The position numbers were made by a program, and so were the translations under genes. A stretch of DNA of 64,000 nucleotides from Mesorhizobium neociceri (GTDB lineage: Bacteria; Pseudomonadota; Alphaproteobacteria; Rhizobiales; Rhizobiaceae), in NCBI RefSeq assembly GCF_013520985.1, contig NZ_JACDTY010000024.1, forward strand, positions 1 through 64,000, written 5' to 3'. Of this stretch, positions 9,315-17,885 are shown in pieces; the stretch's first letter is position 1, and every line of letters starts with the position of its first letter. The notes below the pieces were generated by a model. That model did no database searches and was not told the origin of the DNA. It worked only from the letters and a program-made list of their open reading frames with translations.

Positions 9315-10493
9315 CTAATTCTTTTGCGGGTCGATGGCCACTGCCGAGATCGGCACGATTTCGATGCCGCGCTTTTTCGCCTCCACGATCCAGGAGGTAA
9401 CAGTGTCGACGGTGAGATCGAAGGCCGAGCCGATGCCGACGGCGGAGCCTTTGGCGCGCGCGGTGGCTTCCAGCGCGTCGAGCTTTTTCAGGATGGCGCC
9501 ACGGTCCTGCACGGCGTCGATCGCCATATCGCCGGCGACGAACGGCACGCCGTCCTTCAAGGCAAGGTCGGGCGCCAGGCTCCGCGCGGACGAGCCGTCG
9601 TCGATATAGGCAAGGCCGCGCTTGCCGAGCTCGGCCATGAACGGTTCCATCGCCGTCGCGTCGGCCGAAAAGCGCGCACCCATATAGTTCATGACGCCGG
9701 TATAGTTGGTGGTCCGCGACAGCGCCCAGCGCAAATTCTTCAGATTCTCATCCGGGCTCGCCGCCACCGTCAGCGTGTTGCGGCCGGGATTGACGTTGGG
9801 ATAGTCGAACGGTTCGAGCGGCACCTGCATGACGACTTCATGCCCGCTCTGCCGCGCCGCCTGCATCCAGCGTCCGATGCTGTTGCCTTGCGGCGCAAAG
9901 GCCAGGGTCACTTCCGCCGGCAGCTTGGCGATCGCCGCCTGCGTGCCGGTCTGCGACACGGCAAGCCCTCCAATGACGATCGCCACGCGGGCGCCGCGCG
10001 AGCCCGACCATGGCCTGGCATAGACATCGAACGGCCGCCGGCCGTCGGCGCCGCGGACCGGCAGCGGGCCGGTGTCGCTGGCCTCGATCAGGGCCTTGTC
10101 GGGGATATGCGCGATCTTCAGATTCTGGCCGATCGTCGACGGGTCATGGATGACGATGGCTGCATTGGGTGGACCATCGCCCTCCTGGGTCTGCACATGG
10201 ATGATCTGCGGCCCACTGGCCTTGGGCGGCGTTTCCGCCTTTGGCGCCACGGGCGCGGCAGTTGGTGCCGCCGCGGCAGGCTCGGCCGCCGCTGTCACCT
10301 TCGGCGTCGAAACCACCGCCTGTTCGGGCTTGCGGAACGGCTTTTCGCGCAGCGCGATCGCGCCGGAGATGCCGACCGCGGCCAGCACGACCAGTGTCGT
10401 CGCGACAGCACGGGCGCTCAACCCGCGCGACGCAGGGCGCGGCCGGGCGGTCTGTCCGAGCGGGCGTTCGATGTCCTTGCCGATGTCAGCCAA
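9315..10493 (-). CDS. Divergent polysaccharide deacetylase family protein
   Basis: The 392-residue protein has one N-terminal membrane anchor (about residues 28-46), a Pro/Ala-rich linker to about residue 105, then a domain of the divergent polysaccharide deacetylase family (YibQ type). Recognisable pieces are RVAIVIGGLAVSQ, a fold start equivalent to the usual IDDxG, the LAFAPQG strand, and YTGVMNYMGARF. The usual metal-binding aspartate pair is replaced by GG in IVIGGLA, as happens in this divergent family, so catalysis is uncertain. Its position between ctpA and rppH, behind the EnvC-like gene, suggests a role in cell-envelope maintenance or division. Confidence 0.85.
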   Translation of the reverse strand: MADIGKDIERPLGQTARPRPASRGLSARAVATTLVVLAAVGISGAIALREKPFRKPEQAVVSTPKVTAAAEPAAAAPTAAPVAPKAETPPKASGPQIIHVQTQEGDGPPNAAIVIHDPSTIGQNLKIAHIPDKALIEASDTGPLPVRGADGRRPFDVYARPWSGSRGARVAIVIGGLAVSQTGTQAAIAKLPAEVTLAFAPQGNSIGRWMQAARQSGHEVVMQVPLEPFDYPNVNPGRNTLTVAASPDENLKNLRWALSRTTNYTGVMNYMGARFSADATAMEPFMAELGKRGLAYIDDGSSARSLAPDLALKDGVPFVAGDMAIDAVQDRGAILKKLDALEATARAKGSAVGIGSAFDLTVDTVTSWIVEAKKRGIEIVPISAVAIDPQKN

Positions 10494-10679
10494 GCCGCAT
10501 CCCCGGGCGCACGATCAGCGAATCCTTTTCGCCATGCGCAGATCAACAACAGACGGCGCCCCCTCGGCGCCCTTTTGAGGGCGGCGCTCCAGCCGCTTCC
10601 CCGAATCAAACTGCCGGAACCTCGCGGTCCCGGCAGCATTGCATTGCTTCGATCAGGCAGCCAGAGCCGCCGGTCGACT
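10494..10679. other. Intergenic region between ctpA and the deacetylase gene
   Basis: This 186-bp gap holds a GC-rich hyphenated palindrome, CTGCCGG (10611-10617) with CCGGCAG (10630-10636), just beyond the ctpA stop. It may act as a weak terminator or processing hairpin, but only a TTTG follows it in the minus direction. No gene is evident. Confidence 0.35.
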
Positions 10680-12005
10680 TTACTGGTTGAGCACGGCCTT
10701 CTCCGGATTCGGCGGGAACGCCGGATCGGTCTTCTGGCCACGCAGCAGCTGTTCTGCATAGATAAGCTGCAGATCGTCCTTCGGATCCGGCGGCACATAG
10801 GCAGCCGAGCCCGAACCGGTATCGCTCTCGTCGGCACCCTTGATGTGGCCCTTGAGGTCCGATTCGCCCCGCGTCAGGTCCTTGCCCTGCAGTTCGGGCG
10901 GCAGCGGCTGGTCGACCTTGATGTCGGGCGTGATGCCCTTGCCCTGGATCGACTTGCCGGACGGCGTGTAATAGAGCGCCGTCGTCAGGCGCAGCGCGCC
11001 GTTCTCGCCGAGCGGGATGATGGTCTGCACCGAGCCCTTGCCGAAGGACTGCGTGCCAACCACGGTGGCGCGGCGCAGGTCCTGCAGCGCGCCGGCAACG
11101 ATTTCCGAAGCACTGGCCGAACCGCCATTGACCAGCACGATCAGCGGCTTGGCGCCGATGTCGTCGCCCGCCTTGGCGTCGAAGCGGGTGACATCCTTCG
11201 GGTCGCGGCCGCGTGTCGAGACAATCTCGCCACGGTCGAGGAAGGCGTCGGACACGCTCACCGCCTGGTCGAGCAGGCCGCCCGGGTTGAGGCGCAGATC
11301 GAGCACATAGCCCTTGAGCTTGTCGTTCGGCACCTGCTTCTTGATGGTGTCGATGGCATTCTCGAGGTCGTCATAGGTCTTTTCGGTGAAGGAGGTGATC
11401 TTCATGTAACCGATGTCATTCTCGACCCGGAACTTGACCGCCTTGACCTTGATGATGTCGCGCACGACCGTCAGCTCGATCGGCTTGTCGGCGCCCTGGC
11501 GCAGGATGGTGAGCTTGATCGGGGTGTTGACCAGGCCGCGCATCTTTTCGACCGCGTCGTTGAGCGTCAGGCCGCGAACCTCTTGGCCGTCGATCTTGGC
11601 GATATAGTCGCCGGCCAGCACACCTGCCTTGGCGGCCGGGGTGTCGTCGATCGGCGTGATCACCTTGACCAGGTCGTTCTCCATGGTGACCTCGATGCCG
11701 AGGCCGCCGAACTCACCTTTGGTCTGCACGCGCATGTCCTGCGCCTGCTCCGCATTCATGTAGGACGAGTGCGGGTCGAGCGAGGCCAACATGCCGTTGA
11801 TGGCGTTTTCCACCAGCGACTTGTCGTCCGGCGGCGTCACATACTGCGCCCGCACGCGCTCGAAGATATCGCCGAAGATCGCCAGTTGCTTGTAGGTTTC
11901 GGAGCCTGCAGCGTTCGCCGTCGAGCCGGGCGCGCCATAGACCAGGCTCATCGCTGACGCGCCCATCAGCGCACCTGCAATAAGAAGCGACAGTTTCCGC
12001 ATCAT
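10680..12005 (-). CDS. ctpA: Carboxy-terminal processing protease (S41)
   Basis: The 441-residue protease has an N-terminal signal sequence (MMRKLSLLIAGALMGAS), a PDZ domain (around residues 85-165, with GLGIEVTMENDLVKV) and the S41 tail-specific protease domain. The catalytic serine is in NGGSASASEIVAGAL and the lysine in GTQSFGKGSVQT, giving the Ser-Lys dyad. It acts in the periplasm, where related enzymes trim lipoproteins and peptidoglycan hydrolases. Two adjacent ATG codons are preceded by GGAAGGAC. It starts 1 bp after the EnvC-like gene stops, so the two are co-translated. This agrees with CtpA working with murein hydrolase control. Confidence 0.94.
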   Translation of the reverse strand: MMRKLSLLIAGALMGASAMSLVYGAPGSTANAAGSETYKQLAIFGDIFERVRAQYVTPPDDKSLVENAINGMLASLDPHSSYMNAEQAQDMRVQTKGEFGGLGIEVTMENDLVKVITPIDDTPAAKAGVLAGDYIAKIDGQEVRGLTLNDAVEKMRGLVNTPIKLTILRQGADKPIELTVVRDIIKVKAVKFRVENDIGYMKITSFTEKTYDDLENAIDTIKKQVPNDKLKGYVLDLRLNPGGLLDQAVSVSDAFLDRGEIVSTRGRDPKDVTRFDAKAGDDIGAKPLIVLVNGGSASASEIVAGALQDLRRATVVGTQSFGKGSVQTIIPLGENGALRLTTALYYTPSGKSIQGKGITPDIKVDQPLPPELQGKDLTRGESDLKGHIKGADESDTGSGSAAYVPPDPKDDLQLIYAEQLLRGQKTDPAFPPNPEKAVLNQ

Positions 12006-12006
12006 T

Positions 12007-13350
12007 TCACGTCCTTCCAGAGAAGCGGTCCGCCCACCATGGGGTCGGATCGACGGGTTTTCCATCCTTGCGGAACTCGACATAGAGTTCCGGCGTGGCA
12101 TTTTCATTCTTCGAGGCCGAGGTGCTTGCTACCCGGGCCTCTCCCATCGCGCCGACCGGCTCTCCTGCGAGCACCGACTGGCCAGACGCGACGCTGATTC
12201 TGCTCATCCCTGCCAGGACGACATGATAGCCGTCTCCCGCATTGAGGATCAAGAGTTGACCATAGGAGCGAAAAGGCCCCGCATAAAGCACATTTCCGTC
12301 CGCCGGAGCCGTGACGATGGCTCCCGATTGTGTCGCAACCATGTCGCCAAGCATCACCGCGCCGTTACCGTCATCGGCCCCGAAACGGCGCTTGATCTTG
12401 CCGGTGACGGGCAGCGCGACCTGGCCCTGAAGCGCCGAAAACGGCGCCGCCGCGGTGAGACGATTGCCTTCCGGCACCGGCAGTGACGCCAGTTCCGTCG
12501 ACGCGGTTGTATCGGCGTCGGTCTTGTCTGCGTCAGCCGCCTTCTGCTCGCCAGCTTTCGCAGCATCCGCCGCCTTGCGGCTCTTGTCGGCCTCGAGCGA
12601 GGCAATCAGCTCCTTCAGGCTGCCGGCCTTGGCCGCAAGCGCCTGGGATCGCTGCTTTTCCGCCGCCATCGCGGTCCAGGTGTCCGCCTCAAGCTTCTGC
12701 TTGGCTTCGAGCAGCATGGTGAGGCGTTTCTTTTCCGCAGTCTGCTCGCCGACCGCCGCCGTCAGCCGGGTCCGCTCGGCCTCGATCGAGGCCGTTACCC
12801 GCGACTGTTCCCTAAGGTCGGCCAGCAATTTTTCGGTCTGTTGACGCAGTTCCGGCACCACGGCGCCGAGCAGAATAGCGCTGCGCACCGATGACAGCGC
12901 GTCTTCCGGCTTGACCAGGATCGCCGGCGGTGGATTGAGCCCCATGCGCTGCAACGCGCCCAGCACCTCGGCCAGAACGTCGCGCCGCGCTGCCAGCGAG
13001 ACGCGGATCTTCTGTTCCTCGGCCTTCAGCCCTTCGAGCCTGGCGCCGATATCCTCGATATCCTGGCCGAGCTTCTGCTCGGTCATCGCCGACTGGATCA
13101 ACGCCGCGGTGATCGAGGCATGGTCCTTCTTGACCGCCGCTATATCCGCGGCAAGCTTGGCCAGCCGTTCGGACGACAAAGTGATCTCGGCCGAAACTTT
13201 CTCATATTCAGCGCGGCTCTGGTCCGGGTCCGGCGCCACGTCGAGCGTGTTTTCGGCCCGCGCAAGCCCGAGCGACAGCAAAACCACTGCCGCAGCGATG
13301 CCGCAGCGCGCGTGCCGGAAGCCCGTTCCTGATTTCGCGTTTTCAGACAT
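12007..13350 (-). CDS. Murein hydrolase activator, EnvC-like (M23-type fold)
   Basis: The 447-residue protein has a signal peptide (about residues 1-32), a long coiled coil (about 40-265, heptad-rich with many Glu, Lys and Ala), and a C-terminal LytM/M23 fold (about 320-440, GKIKRRFG...). The M23 zinc ligands are not visible: the usual HxxxD is replaced by MLGDMV and the later HxH by VVLAGM. This is the pattern of EnvC-type proteins that activate amidases and do not cut peptidoglycan themselves. It acts in the periplasm at division. It is directly followed by ctpA with a 1-bp gap. Confidence 0.88.
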   Translation of the reverse strand: MSENAKSGTGFRHARCGIAAAVVLLSLGLARAENTLDVAPDPDQSRAEYEKVSAEITLSSERLAKLAADIAAVKKDHASITAALIQSAMTEQKLGQDIEDIGARLEGLKAEEQKIRVSLAARRDVLAEVLGALQRMGLNPPPAILVKPEDALSSVRSAILLGAVVPELRQQTEKLLADLREQSRVTASIEAERTRLTAAVGEQTAEKKRLTMLLEAKQKLEADTWTAMAAEKQRSQALAAKAGSLKELIASLEADKSRKAADAAKAGEQKAADADKTDADTTASTELASLPVPEGNRLTAAAPFSALQGQVALPVTGKIKRRFGADDGNGAVMLGDMVATQSGAIVTAPADGNVLYAGPFRSYGQLLILNAGDGYHVVLAGMSRISVASGQSVLAGEPVGAMGEARVASTSASKNENATPELYVEFRKDGKPVDPTPWWADRFSGRT

Positions 13351-13471
13351 TGAAGCCCGACTCTATGCGTGGCTTCGTTAACGAACCATCAACCATGCTC
13401 GCGCGGAAGCGTAGCATAAAACAGCGGCGCATTGGGGCGGAAATCCGTACGGCGGGCGTCAGTCCACCGGT

Positions 13472-13954
13472 TTACGAACGATGGTACGGATGTCCTGAAA
13501 GAATCGTCGCCGCCCGGTAAAGCTGTTCGCCCAACATGACGCGCACCAGTTGGTGCGGCCAGGTCGCCGCGCCGAACGACAGCACCAGATCGGCCTGGTC
13601 GCGCAGCGGCTGGTCGTGCCCGTCGGCGCCGCCAATGGCGATGACCAGCGCCTTGCGGCCACCGTCGCGCAGCTGGCCGATGCGGGTGGCAAAATCGTCC
13701 GAGGTCAGGTTCTTGCCACGTTCGTCGAGCAGGAACAGCGCCGTGCCCGGCTGTAGCTGCGCCTGCAGTCTCTGGCCTTCCTCGCGGCGGCGCTCATTGG
13801 CGTTCTGGGCGCGGCCTTCGGGAATCTCGGCGACACCAGAGAATTCGAGCCCGATCGCCGGGCCACTTTTGGCGAAACGCTCGAAATAGCGGTCGGCCAA
13901 CTCTCTCTCGGGGCCGGTCTTCATCCGGCCCACGGCATGAACTGATATCTTCAT
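13472..13954 (-). CDS. rlmH: 23S rRNA (pseudouridine1915-N3)-methyltransferase
   Basis: The 160-residue SPOUT-class enzyme methylates pseudouridine 1915 in helix 69 of 23S rRNA on assembled 70S ribosomes, using SAM. The trefoil-knot motifs are seen as FLLDERGKNLTSDDFA, LVIAIGGADGHD and LSFGAATWPHQLVRVMLGEQLYRA. The start MKISVHAVGRMKTGPE is the conserved N terminus. It follows rsfS after about 60 bp, a common pairing. The enzyme is a cytosolic dimer. Confidence 0.95.
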   Translation of the reverse strand: MKISVHAVGRMKTGPERELADRYFERFAKSGPAIGLEFSGVAEIPEGRAQNANERRREEGQRLQAQLQPGTALFLLDERGKNLTSDDFATRIGQLRDGGRKALVIAIGGADGHDQPLRDQADLVLSFGAATWPHQLVRVMLGEQLYRAATILSGHPYHRS

Positions 13955-14016
13955 CCCTGCCTCGCCGAGCTTTCAATCCATGTCGCACCCACGACGGTTA
14001 CGACATGAGACGGAGC

Positions 14017-14481
14017 TCAGTGCAAGGTCTCTTCCTCGAGATCCGGCGCCTGCCACATCTTTTCAAGATTGTAGAATTCGCGGACTTCGGGGCGGAAGAC
14101 ATGGACGATAATGTCGCCAGAATCGATCAGGACCCAGTCGGCACCGGACAGACCCTCGACGCGCGCCATGCCGAGCCCGGCATCCTTGAGCGCCTTGAGG
14201 AGATGGTCGGCAACAGCCGAGACATGACGGTGCGATCGGCCCGACGCGATGACCATATAGTCGCCGAGGCTCGATTTCCGCTGAATGTCGATTGAGACAA
14301 TGTTTTCGGCCTTGGAGTCTTCCAGACTGGCAAGGACTGTCGTGATGGCGCGGGACACGGCGTCGTTTACGCTGATCCCGGCCGGCGAAGGCACGATGTC
14401 GGCCTTCTTCCGCAGTGCTGTTCTCAGTGTATTTCCTTTCGCAGCAAGAACAACCAAATCACCCATGAAATCAGGTGACAC
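14017..14481 (-). CDS. rsfS: Ribosome silencing factor RsfS (Iojap)
   Basis: The 154-residue protein binds ribosomal protein L14 and blocks joining of the ribosomal subunits in starvation. The RsfS core covers about residues 38-145, with DYMVIASGRSHRHVSAVADHL and GADWVLIDSGDIIVHVF. The longest start is GTG at 14481; ATG at 14466 is an alternative, and neither has a clear Shine-Dalgarno sequence, so the start is uncertain. It lies upstream of rlmH. In many rhizobia nadD is directly upstream; here MFS and MscS genes lie between them. Confidence 0.92.
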   Translation of the reverse strand: MSPDFMGDLVVLAAKGNTLRTALRKKADIVPSPAGISVNDAVSRAITTVLASLEDSKAENIVSIDIQRKSSLGDYMVIASGRSHRHVSAVADHLLKALKDAGLGMARVEGLSGADWVLIDSGDIIVHVFRPEVREFYNLEKMWQAPDLEEETLH

Positions 14482-14634
14482 CCCATAGATAGGCAGAGTT
14501 CCGTTGCAGTTTCAAGACGCAGGCCCTGCAGCGCGAACATGGCGGCCGCGTTGCGGTTCCGTCGAGCTTCAAAAAAATCGGAACCCATGGCGTCCGCGGG
14601 GGTTATCGACCCATCCCCCAACCGGATTCTCCTG

Positions 14635-15489
14635 ATGCCTATCGACCCCCAGAACACGCTTCTCACCGTGCAGGCAGGGCTTGCGCAACTCAGCACGCTG
14701 ATCGTCTCCTATTCCTTCTCCGCCATCGGCGCCATCATCCTGCTGGTCGTCGGCTATATCGTCGCCGGCCTCGCCGAACGCGCAATCTTTACCGGGCTCG
14801 GCCATATTCACGGCTTCGACGCGACGCTGCGTCATTTCTTCTCGAAGATCGTGCGCTACGCCATCCTGATCCTCGTCGTTATCATGGTGTTGGGCCAGTT
14901 CGGTGTGCAGACGGCCTCGATCATCGCGGCCATCGGCGCCATAGGCCTTGCCATCGGACTGGCGCTGCAAGGCACGCTGCAGAACATTGCCGCCGGCATC
15001 ATGCTTCTGGCGCTCAGGCCATTCCGCATCGGCGAATATGTCGAGGTCGGCGCAATTGCCGGCACCATCGAGGAGATCGGCCTGTTCGCCACCAAGCTTC
15101 GCACGACAGACGGCGTCTACGTCTTGGCGCCCAATTCGACGCTGTGGAACCAACCGGTGCGCAATTTTACCCGCAACGGCATGCGCCGCAGCGACATCAC
15201 GCTGACCATCGGCTCGTGGAATGACATCGACCTGGCGCAGAAGACCATGCTGGGCGTCGCCGGTGGCGAGCGCCGCGTCAAGCGCGAGCCGGCGCCGATT
15301 GCCTTTGTCGCCACTGTCGGCGATGCCAGTGTCGCCATCACCTTGCGCTACTGGACGTCGGCGGCGGATTTTTTCGCCACCCAGACCGATCTCACCAAAC
15401 GCGTCAAGCAGGCCTTCGACGCCGAGGCCATCTCGGTTCCGGCACCACCGCCGGAAGCCCGGCAGCAGGCTTCCGCTACCAGGCAGTAG
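14635..15489 (+). CDS. Small-conductance mechanosensitive channel, MscS family
   Basis: The 284-residue membrane protein has three N-terminal transmembrane helices (about residues 17-38, 63-85 and 92-112). The third is rich in Gly and Ala (IAAIGAIGLAIGLALQGTLQN), the pore helix of MscS. The beta domain follows, with PFRIGEYVEVGAIAGTIEEIGLFATKLRT. It opens under membrane tension and releases osmolytes in hypo-osmotic shock. ATG at 14635 gives MPIDPQNTLL and the usual MscS length; upstream in-frame codons belong to the intergenic region. It is transcribed opposite to its neighbours and appears inserted between rsfS and nadD. Confidence 0.9.
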   Translation: MPIDPQNTLLTVQAGLAQLSTLIVSYSFSAIGAIILLVVGYIVAGLAERAIFTGLGHIHGFDATLRHFFSKIVRYAILILVVIMVLGQFGVQTASIIAAIGAIGLAIGLALQGTLQNIAAGIMLLALRPFRIGEYVEVGAIAGTIEEIGLFATKLRTTDGVYVLAPNSTLWNQPVRNFTRNGMRRSDITLTIGSWNDIDLAQKTMLGVAGGERRVKREPAPIAFVATVGDASVAITLRYWTSAADFFATQTDLTKRVKQAFDAEAISVPAPPPEARQQASATRQ

Positions 15490-15584
15490 GTCGGTGGAAT
15501 TGCTCCTTTGTTTTCGCAATTTCCAAGGGAAAGCGCTACGCGCTTTTCCCGGGAAAACCGCTTCACACTTTTCCTGTAATTGCT

Positions 15585-16865
15585 CTAGCGCTGCTCTTCC
15601 GGGGCGTAAGCGAGTTCTACCGGCAACGGCGCCTGCGCCGACATCGGCGCGAAACTGCCGGTCTCGGTGGCGGGCACGGCGCGCGTCGTCGCCACCCGCC
15701 ACAGCACGAACAGGCAGAAGACGGTGGCGATGACGATGGCCACATAGATGAAGGCCTGGGTTCCATAGACAGCCGACAGGGCCGTCACGATGCCCGGCAC
15801 GATGAAACCCGACAGCGACCAGGCAAACAGCAGCGAACTCGACAACGCCACCATGTCGTCCTTGCCGGCGCGGTCGGCCGCATGCGCGCTGGCCAGCGAA
15901 TAGATCGATTCCGAGGCGCCGTCCCAAATCACATAGATCACCACGAGAGCCATCAGCGCCCCGCCGTCGAAGCCGATGGCGAGCAGGCCGGCGACGGTGG
16001 CGAGTGCCGCGGCACCTGCCAGCACGTAGCGGCGGTCGGTGCGGTCCGAGATCCAGCCGAGCGGGATCTGCAGGATCAGCGTGCCGACCGGCATCGCCGA
16101 GAGCAGCAGCGCCACATCGGCCTGGCTGTAGCCCTTGGCCGTGGCATGGATCGGCGCAAAGCCGGCGATCGCCATCGACAGGCCACCGACGGCAAGCATT
16201 CCGGCCACGCCCACCGGTGAGATCCGCCAGGCGCGGCCGAGCGCCACGGACGCGGCCCGCGGTGGCGGCGGCTGGGCGAGCCGTGTCATCCCGACCGGCA
16301 GGATCGACACCGCAGTGAACGCAATGCCGATCAGCGGCGCCTGCGCCGACGCGATGTCGACCGCCGCCAGCAGGGCATAGCCGACGCCGAGGCCGGCGAC
16401 ATAGGCGACGTAAAACACCGCCATCACCCGGCCTCTGATAGCATTGGCGACGGCGTCGTTGAGCCAGCTCTGGGCGACGATGAACAAGCCGCATATGGCA
16501 AAACCATAGAGCGCGCGCGCCGCGATCCACAGCAGCGGGTAGGTTCCGGCGCCGATGGCGGCGTTGGACAGCGCAATCAGCGCCGACAGCACCATGAAGG
16601 CGCGGGCGTGCCCTACGCGGCGCACCAGCGGCCCGGTCAGGATGCAGCCGGCAAGCCCGCCCGCCGAAAGCCCGGTGATGATCAGCCCGGCCCAGGTCGG
16701 ATCGAAATGCTCGACGCCAAGGCGGACCGGGATATAGGCAAACATCAACCCATTGCCGACCGCGATCAGCGCCATCGACATGACGACGCTGGCAATGGCA
16801 ATCACCGGCGCCGGTGGGGCGCCATGATCGTCAGAGTCGGTCTTGGTATTACTGAGAGTGGCCAT
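15585..16865 (-). CDS. MFS transporter
   Basis: The 426-residue protein has about 12 hydrophobic helices and the major facilitator signature after helix 2 (GPLVRRVGHARAF). The internal loop (about residues 195-230) and the second six-helix half, with GWISDRTDRRYVL, are clear. The substrate is not readable; the closest style is the YcaD/YfcJ-like group of small-molecule effluxers. The start MATLSNTKTDSDD at 16865 has CCGGA upstream; an upstream extension is possible but not hydrophobic. It lies between nadD and the MscS gene and does not obviously belong to the surrounding ribosome and NAD cluster. Confidence 0.85.
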   Translation of the reverse strand: MATLSNTKTDSDDHGAPPAPVIAIASVVMSMALIAVGNGLMFAYIPVRLGVEHFDPTWAGLIITGLSAGGLAGCILTGPLVRRVGHARAFMVLSALIALSNAAIGAGTYPLLWIAARALYGFAICGLFIVAQSWLNDAVANAIRGRVMAVFYVAYVAGLGVGYALLAAVDIASAQAPLIGIAFTAVSILPVGMTRLAQPPPPRAASVALGRAWRISPVGVAGMLAVGGLSMAIAGFAPIHATAKGYSQADVALLLSAMPVGTLILQIPLGWISDRTDRRYVLAGAAALATVAGLLAIGFDGGALMALVVIYVIWDGASESIYSLASAHAADRAGKDDMVALSSSLLFAWSLSGFIVPGIVTALSAVYGTQAFIYVAIVIATVFCLFVLWRVATTRAVPATETGSFAPMSAQAPLPVELAYAPEEQR

Positions 16866-16926
16866 ATTCCGGAGAGCATCGCCTACCCGCCTGCGAAAGG
16901 CCGCTGCAAAAGCGACATGTGCAGGT

Positions 16927-16958
16927 CTTCCCTTCTCCCACAAGGGGAGAAAGGGAAG
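16927..16958. terminator. Hairpin between nadD and the MFS gene
   Basis: An imperfect 13- to 15-bp palindrome (CTTCCCTTCTCCCAC with AGGGGAGAAAGGGAAG) sits 9 bp beyond the nadD stop. The C-run/G-run composition resembles the arms of the repeats elsewhere in the window. It may be a repeat-derived terminator; there is no strong T-run. Confidence 0.45.
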
Positions 16959-16966
16959 TCTGCGCC

Positions 16967-17599
16967 CTACCCCTTCGCAGCGCTGCGAATGGCGCTTGAC
17001 GACAGTGACGAGCGCGGGCCGTGGATGAAGGTCCAGGCCGGCGCCTTCATGCGGGCGAGCCTGGGCGCATCACCCTCGTCGACGCGGGCGTAGTCGAAGG
17101 TCTTGGCGACCACCGACGACAGGAAAGACAGCGTCGCGCCCGGGCGATCGATGACGGCGATCGGGAAGGTCATGACGATCTGGCGCCAGCGCTGCCAGCG
17201 GTGGAAATCGCGAAGTGAGTCAGCGCCCATGATCCAGACGAAATCGACGCCCGGATTGCGCGCCTTGACCAGCGCCAGCGTGTCGGCGGTGAAGCGGATA
17301 TGGTGCGCCGCCTCGAAGGCGATGACCTTGATCTTCGGGTTCTTGGCGATCTGCTCCGACTGAAGCAGCCGGTCGCTCAGCGGCGCCAGCTCACGCGTGC
17401 TCTTCAGCGGATTGCCTGGCGTCACCATCCACCACAGCTGGTCAAGCGCCAGCCGCCGCAGTGCGATTTCGGCCACCAGCGCATGGCCGGCATGCGGCGG
17501 GTTGAACGAACCGCCGAACAGGCCGACGGCGAGGCCTTTTTCGGCATGCGGCATGCGGAGGTAGCGGGAAGGGATGGCGGGCTGAGGGGACGACAGCAT
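16967..17599 (-). CDS. nadD: Nicotinate-nucleotide adenylyltransferase
   Basis: The 210-residue enzyme makes deamido-NAD from nicotinate mononucleotide and ATP in NAD biosynthesis. The nucleotidyltransferase motif GLFGGSFNPPHAGH (about residues 25-38) and the C-terminal SSSAIR (ISSTxIR equivalent) are present, as is DSLRDFHRW. The start at 17599 (MLSSPQPAIP) is chosen; the second ATG (MPHAEKGLA) is possible, since homology begins near it. It follows proA across a repeat element of about 245 bp, so co-transcription with obgE-proB-proA depends on read-through. Confidence 0.94.
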   Translation of the reverse strand: MLSSPQPAIPSRYLRMPHAEKGLAVGLFGGSFNPPHAGHALVAEIALRRLALDQLWWMVTPGNPLKSTRELAPLSDRLLQSEQIAKNPKIKVIAFEAAHHIRFTADTLALVKARNPGVDFVWIMGADSLRDFHRWQRWRQIVMTFPIAVIDRPGATLSFLSSVVAKTFDYARVDEGDAPRLARMKAPAWTFIHGPRSSLSSSAIRSAAKG

Positions 17600-17605
17600 G
17601 GTGCT

Positions 17606-17850
17606 AGGCACCCCCCTCTGCCCTGCCGGGCATCTCCCCCTCAAGGGGGGAGATCAGCGGTTTCGGCGATGGCGACCATTTTCCAACGGCGACGATTGGC
17701 GAAATCACAGATGACGGCCAATCTCCCCCCTTGAGGGGGGTGAGGCGTGGTCCGCGAAGCGGACGGAAAGCCAATTGCTTGACTTTCCGAACGGCGAACG
17801 CCCGGAGCGACAGCGAAGGGCCGCAGCCGGTAGGACAGAGGGGGGTGCCT
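17606..17850. repeat. Interspersed palindromic element, longer copy
   Basis: The ends 17606-17629 and 17827-17850 are 24-bp inverted repeats with two mismatches (AGGCACCCCCCTCTG...), and they match the ends of the element at 2356-2516. Internal palindromes (CTCCCCCTCAAGGGGGGAG type) occur near 17633-17650 and 17722-17740. The stretch 17741-17826 is absent from the shorter copy and contains its own small palindrome, TCCGCGAAGCGGA, suggesting a mosaic element. It fills the proA-nadD gap. Confidence 0.72.
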
Positions 17851-17885
17851 GGGCGCAACGGTTCACGCTCTAACGACGAACTGCG

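Noticed and set aside
9324..11957. 877-codon plus-strand open frame opposite the deacetylase and ctpA
   Set aside because: It spans two clear minus-strand genes and their gap, and the product is Arg/His-rich without any domain. It is a GC-bias shadow.
14569..16530. 653-codon minus-strand frame across the MscS gene and part of the MFS gene
   Set aside because: It crosses real genes on both strands in another frame and has a shadow-like composition.
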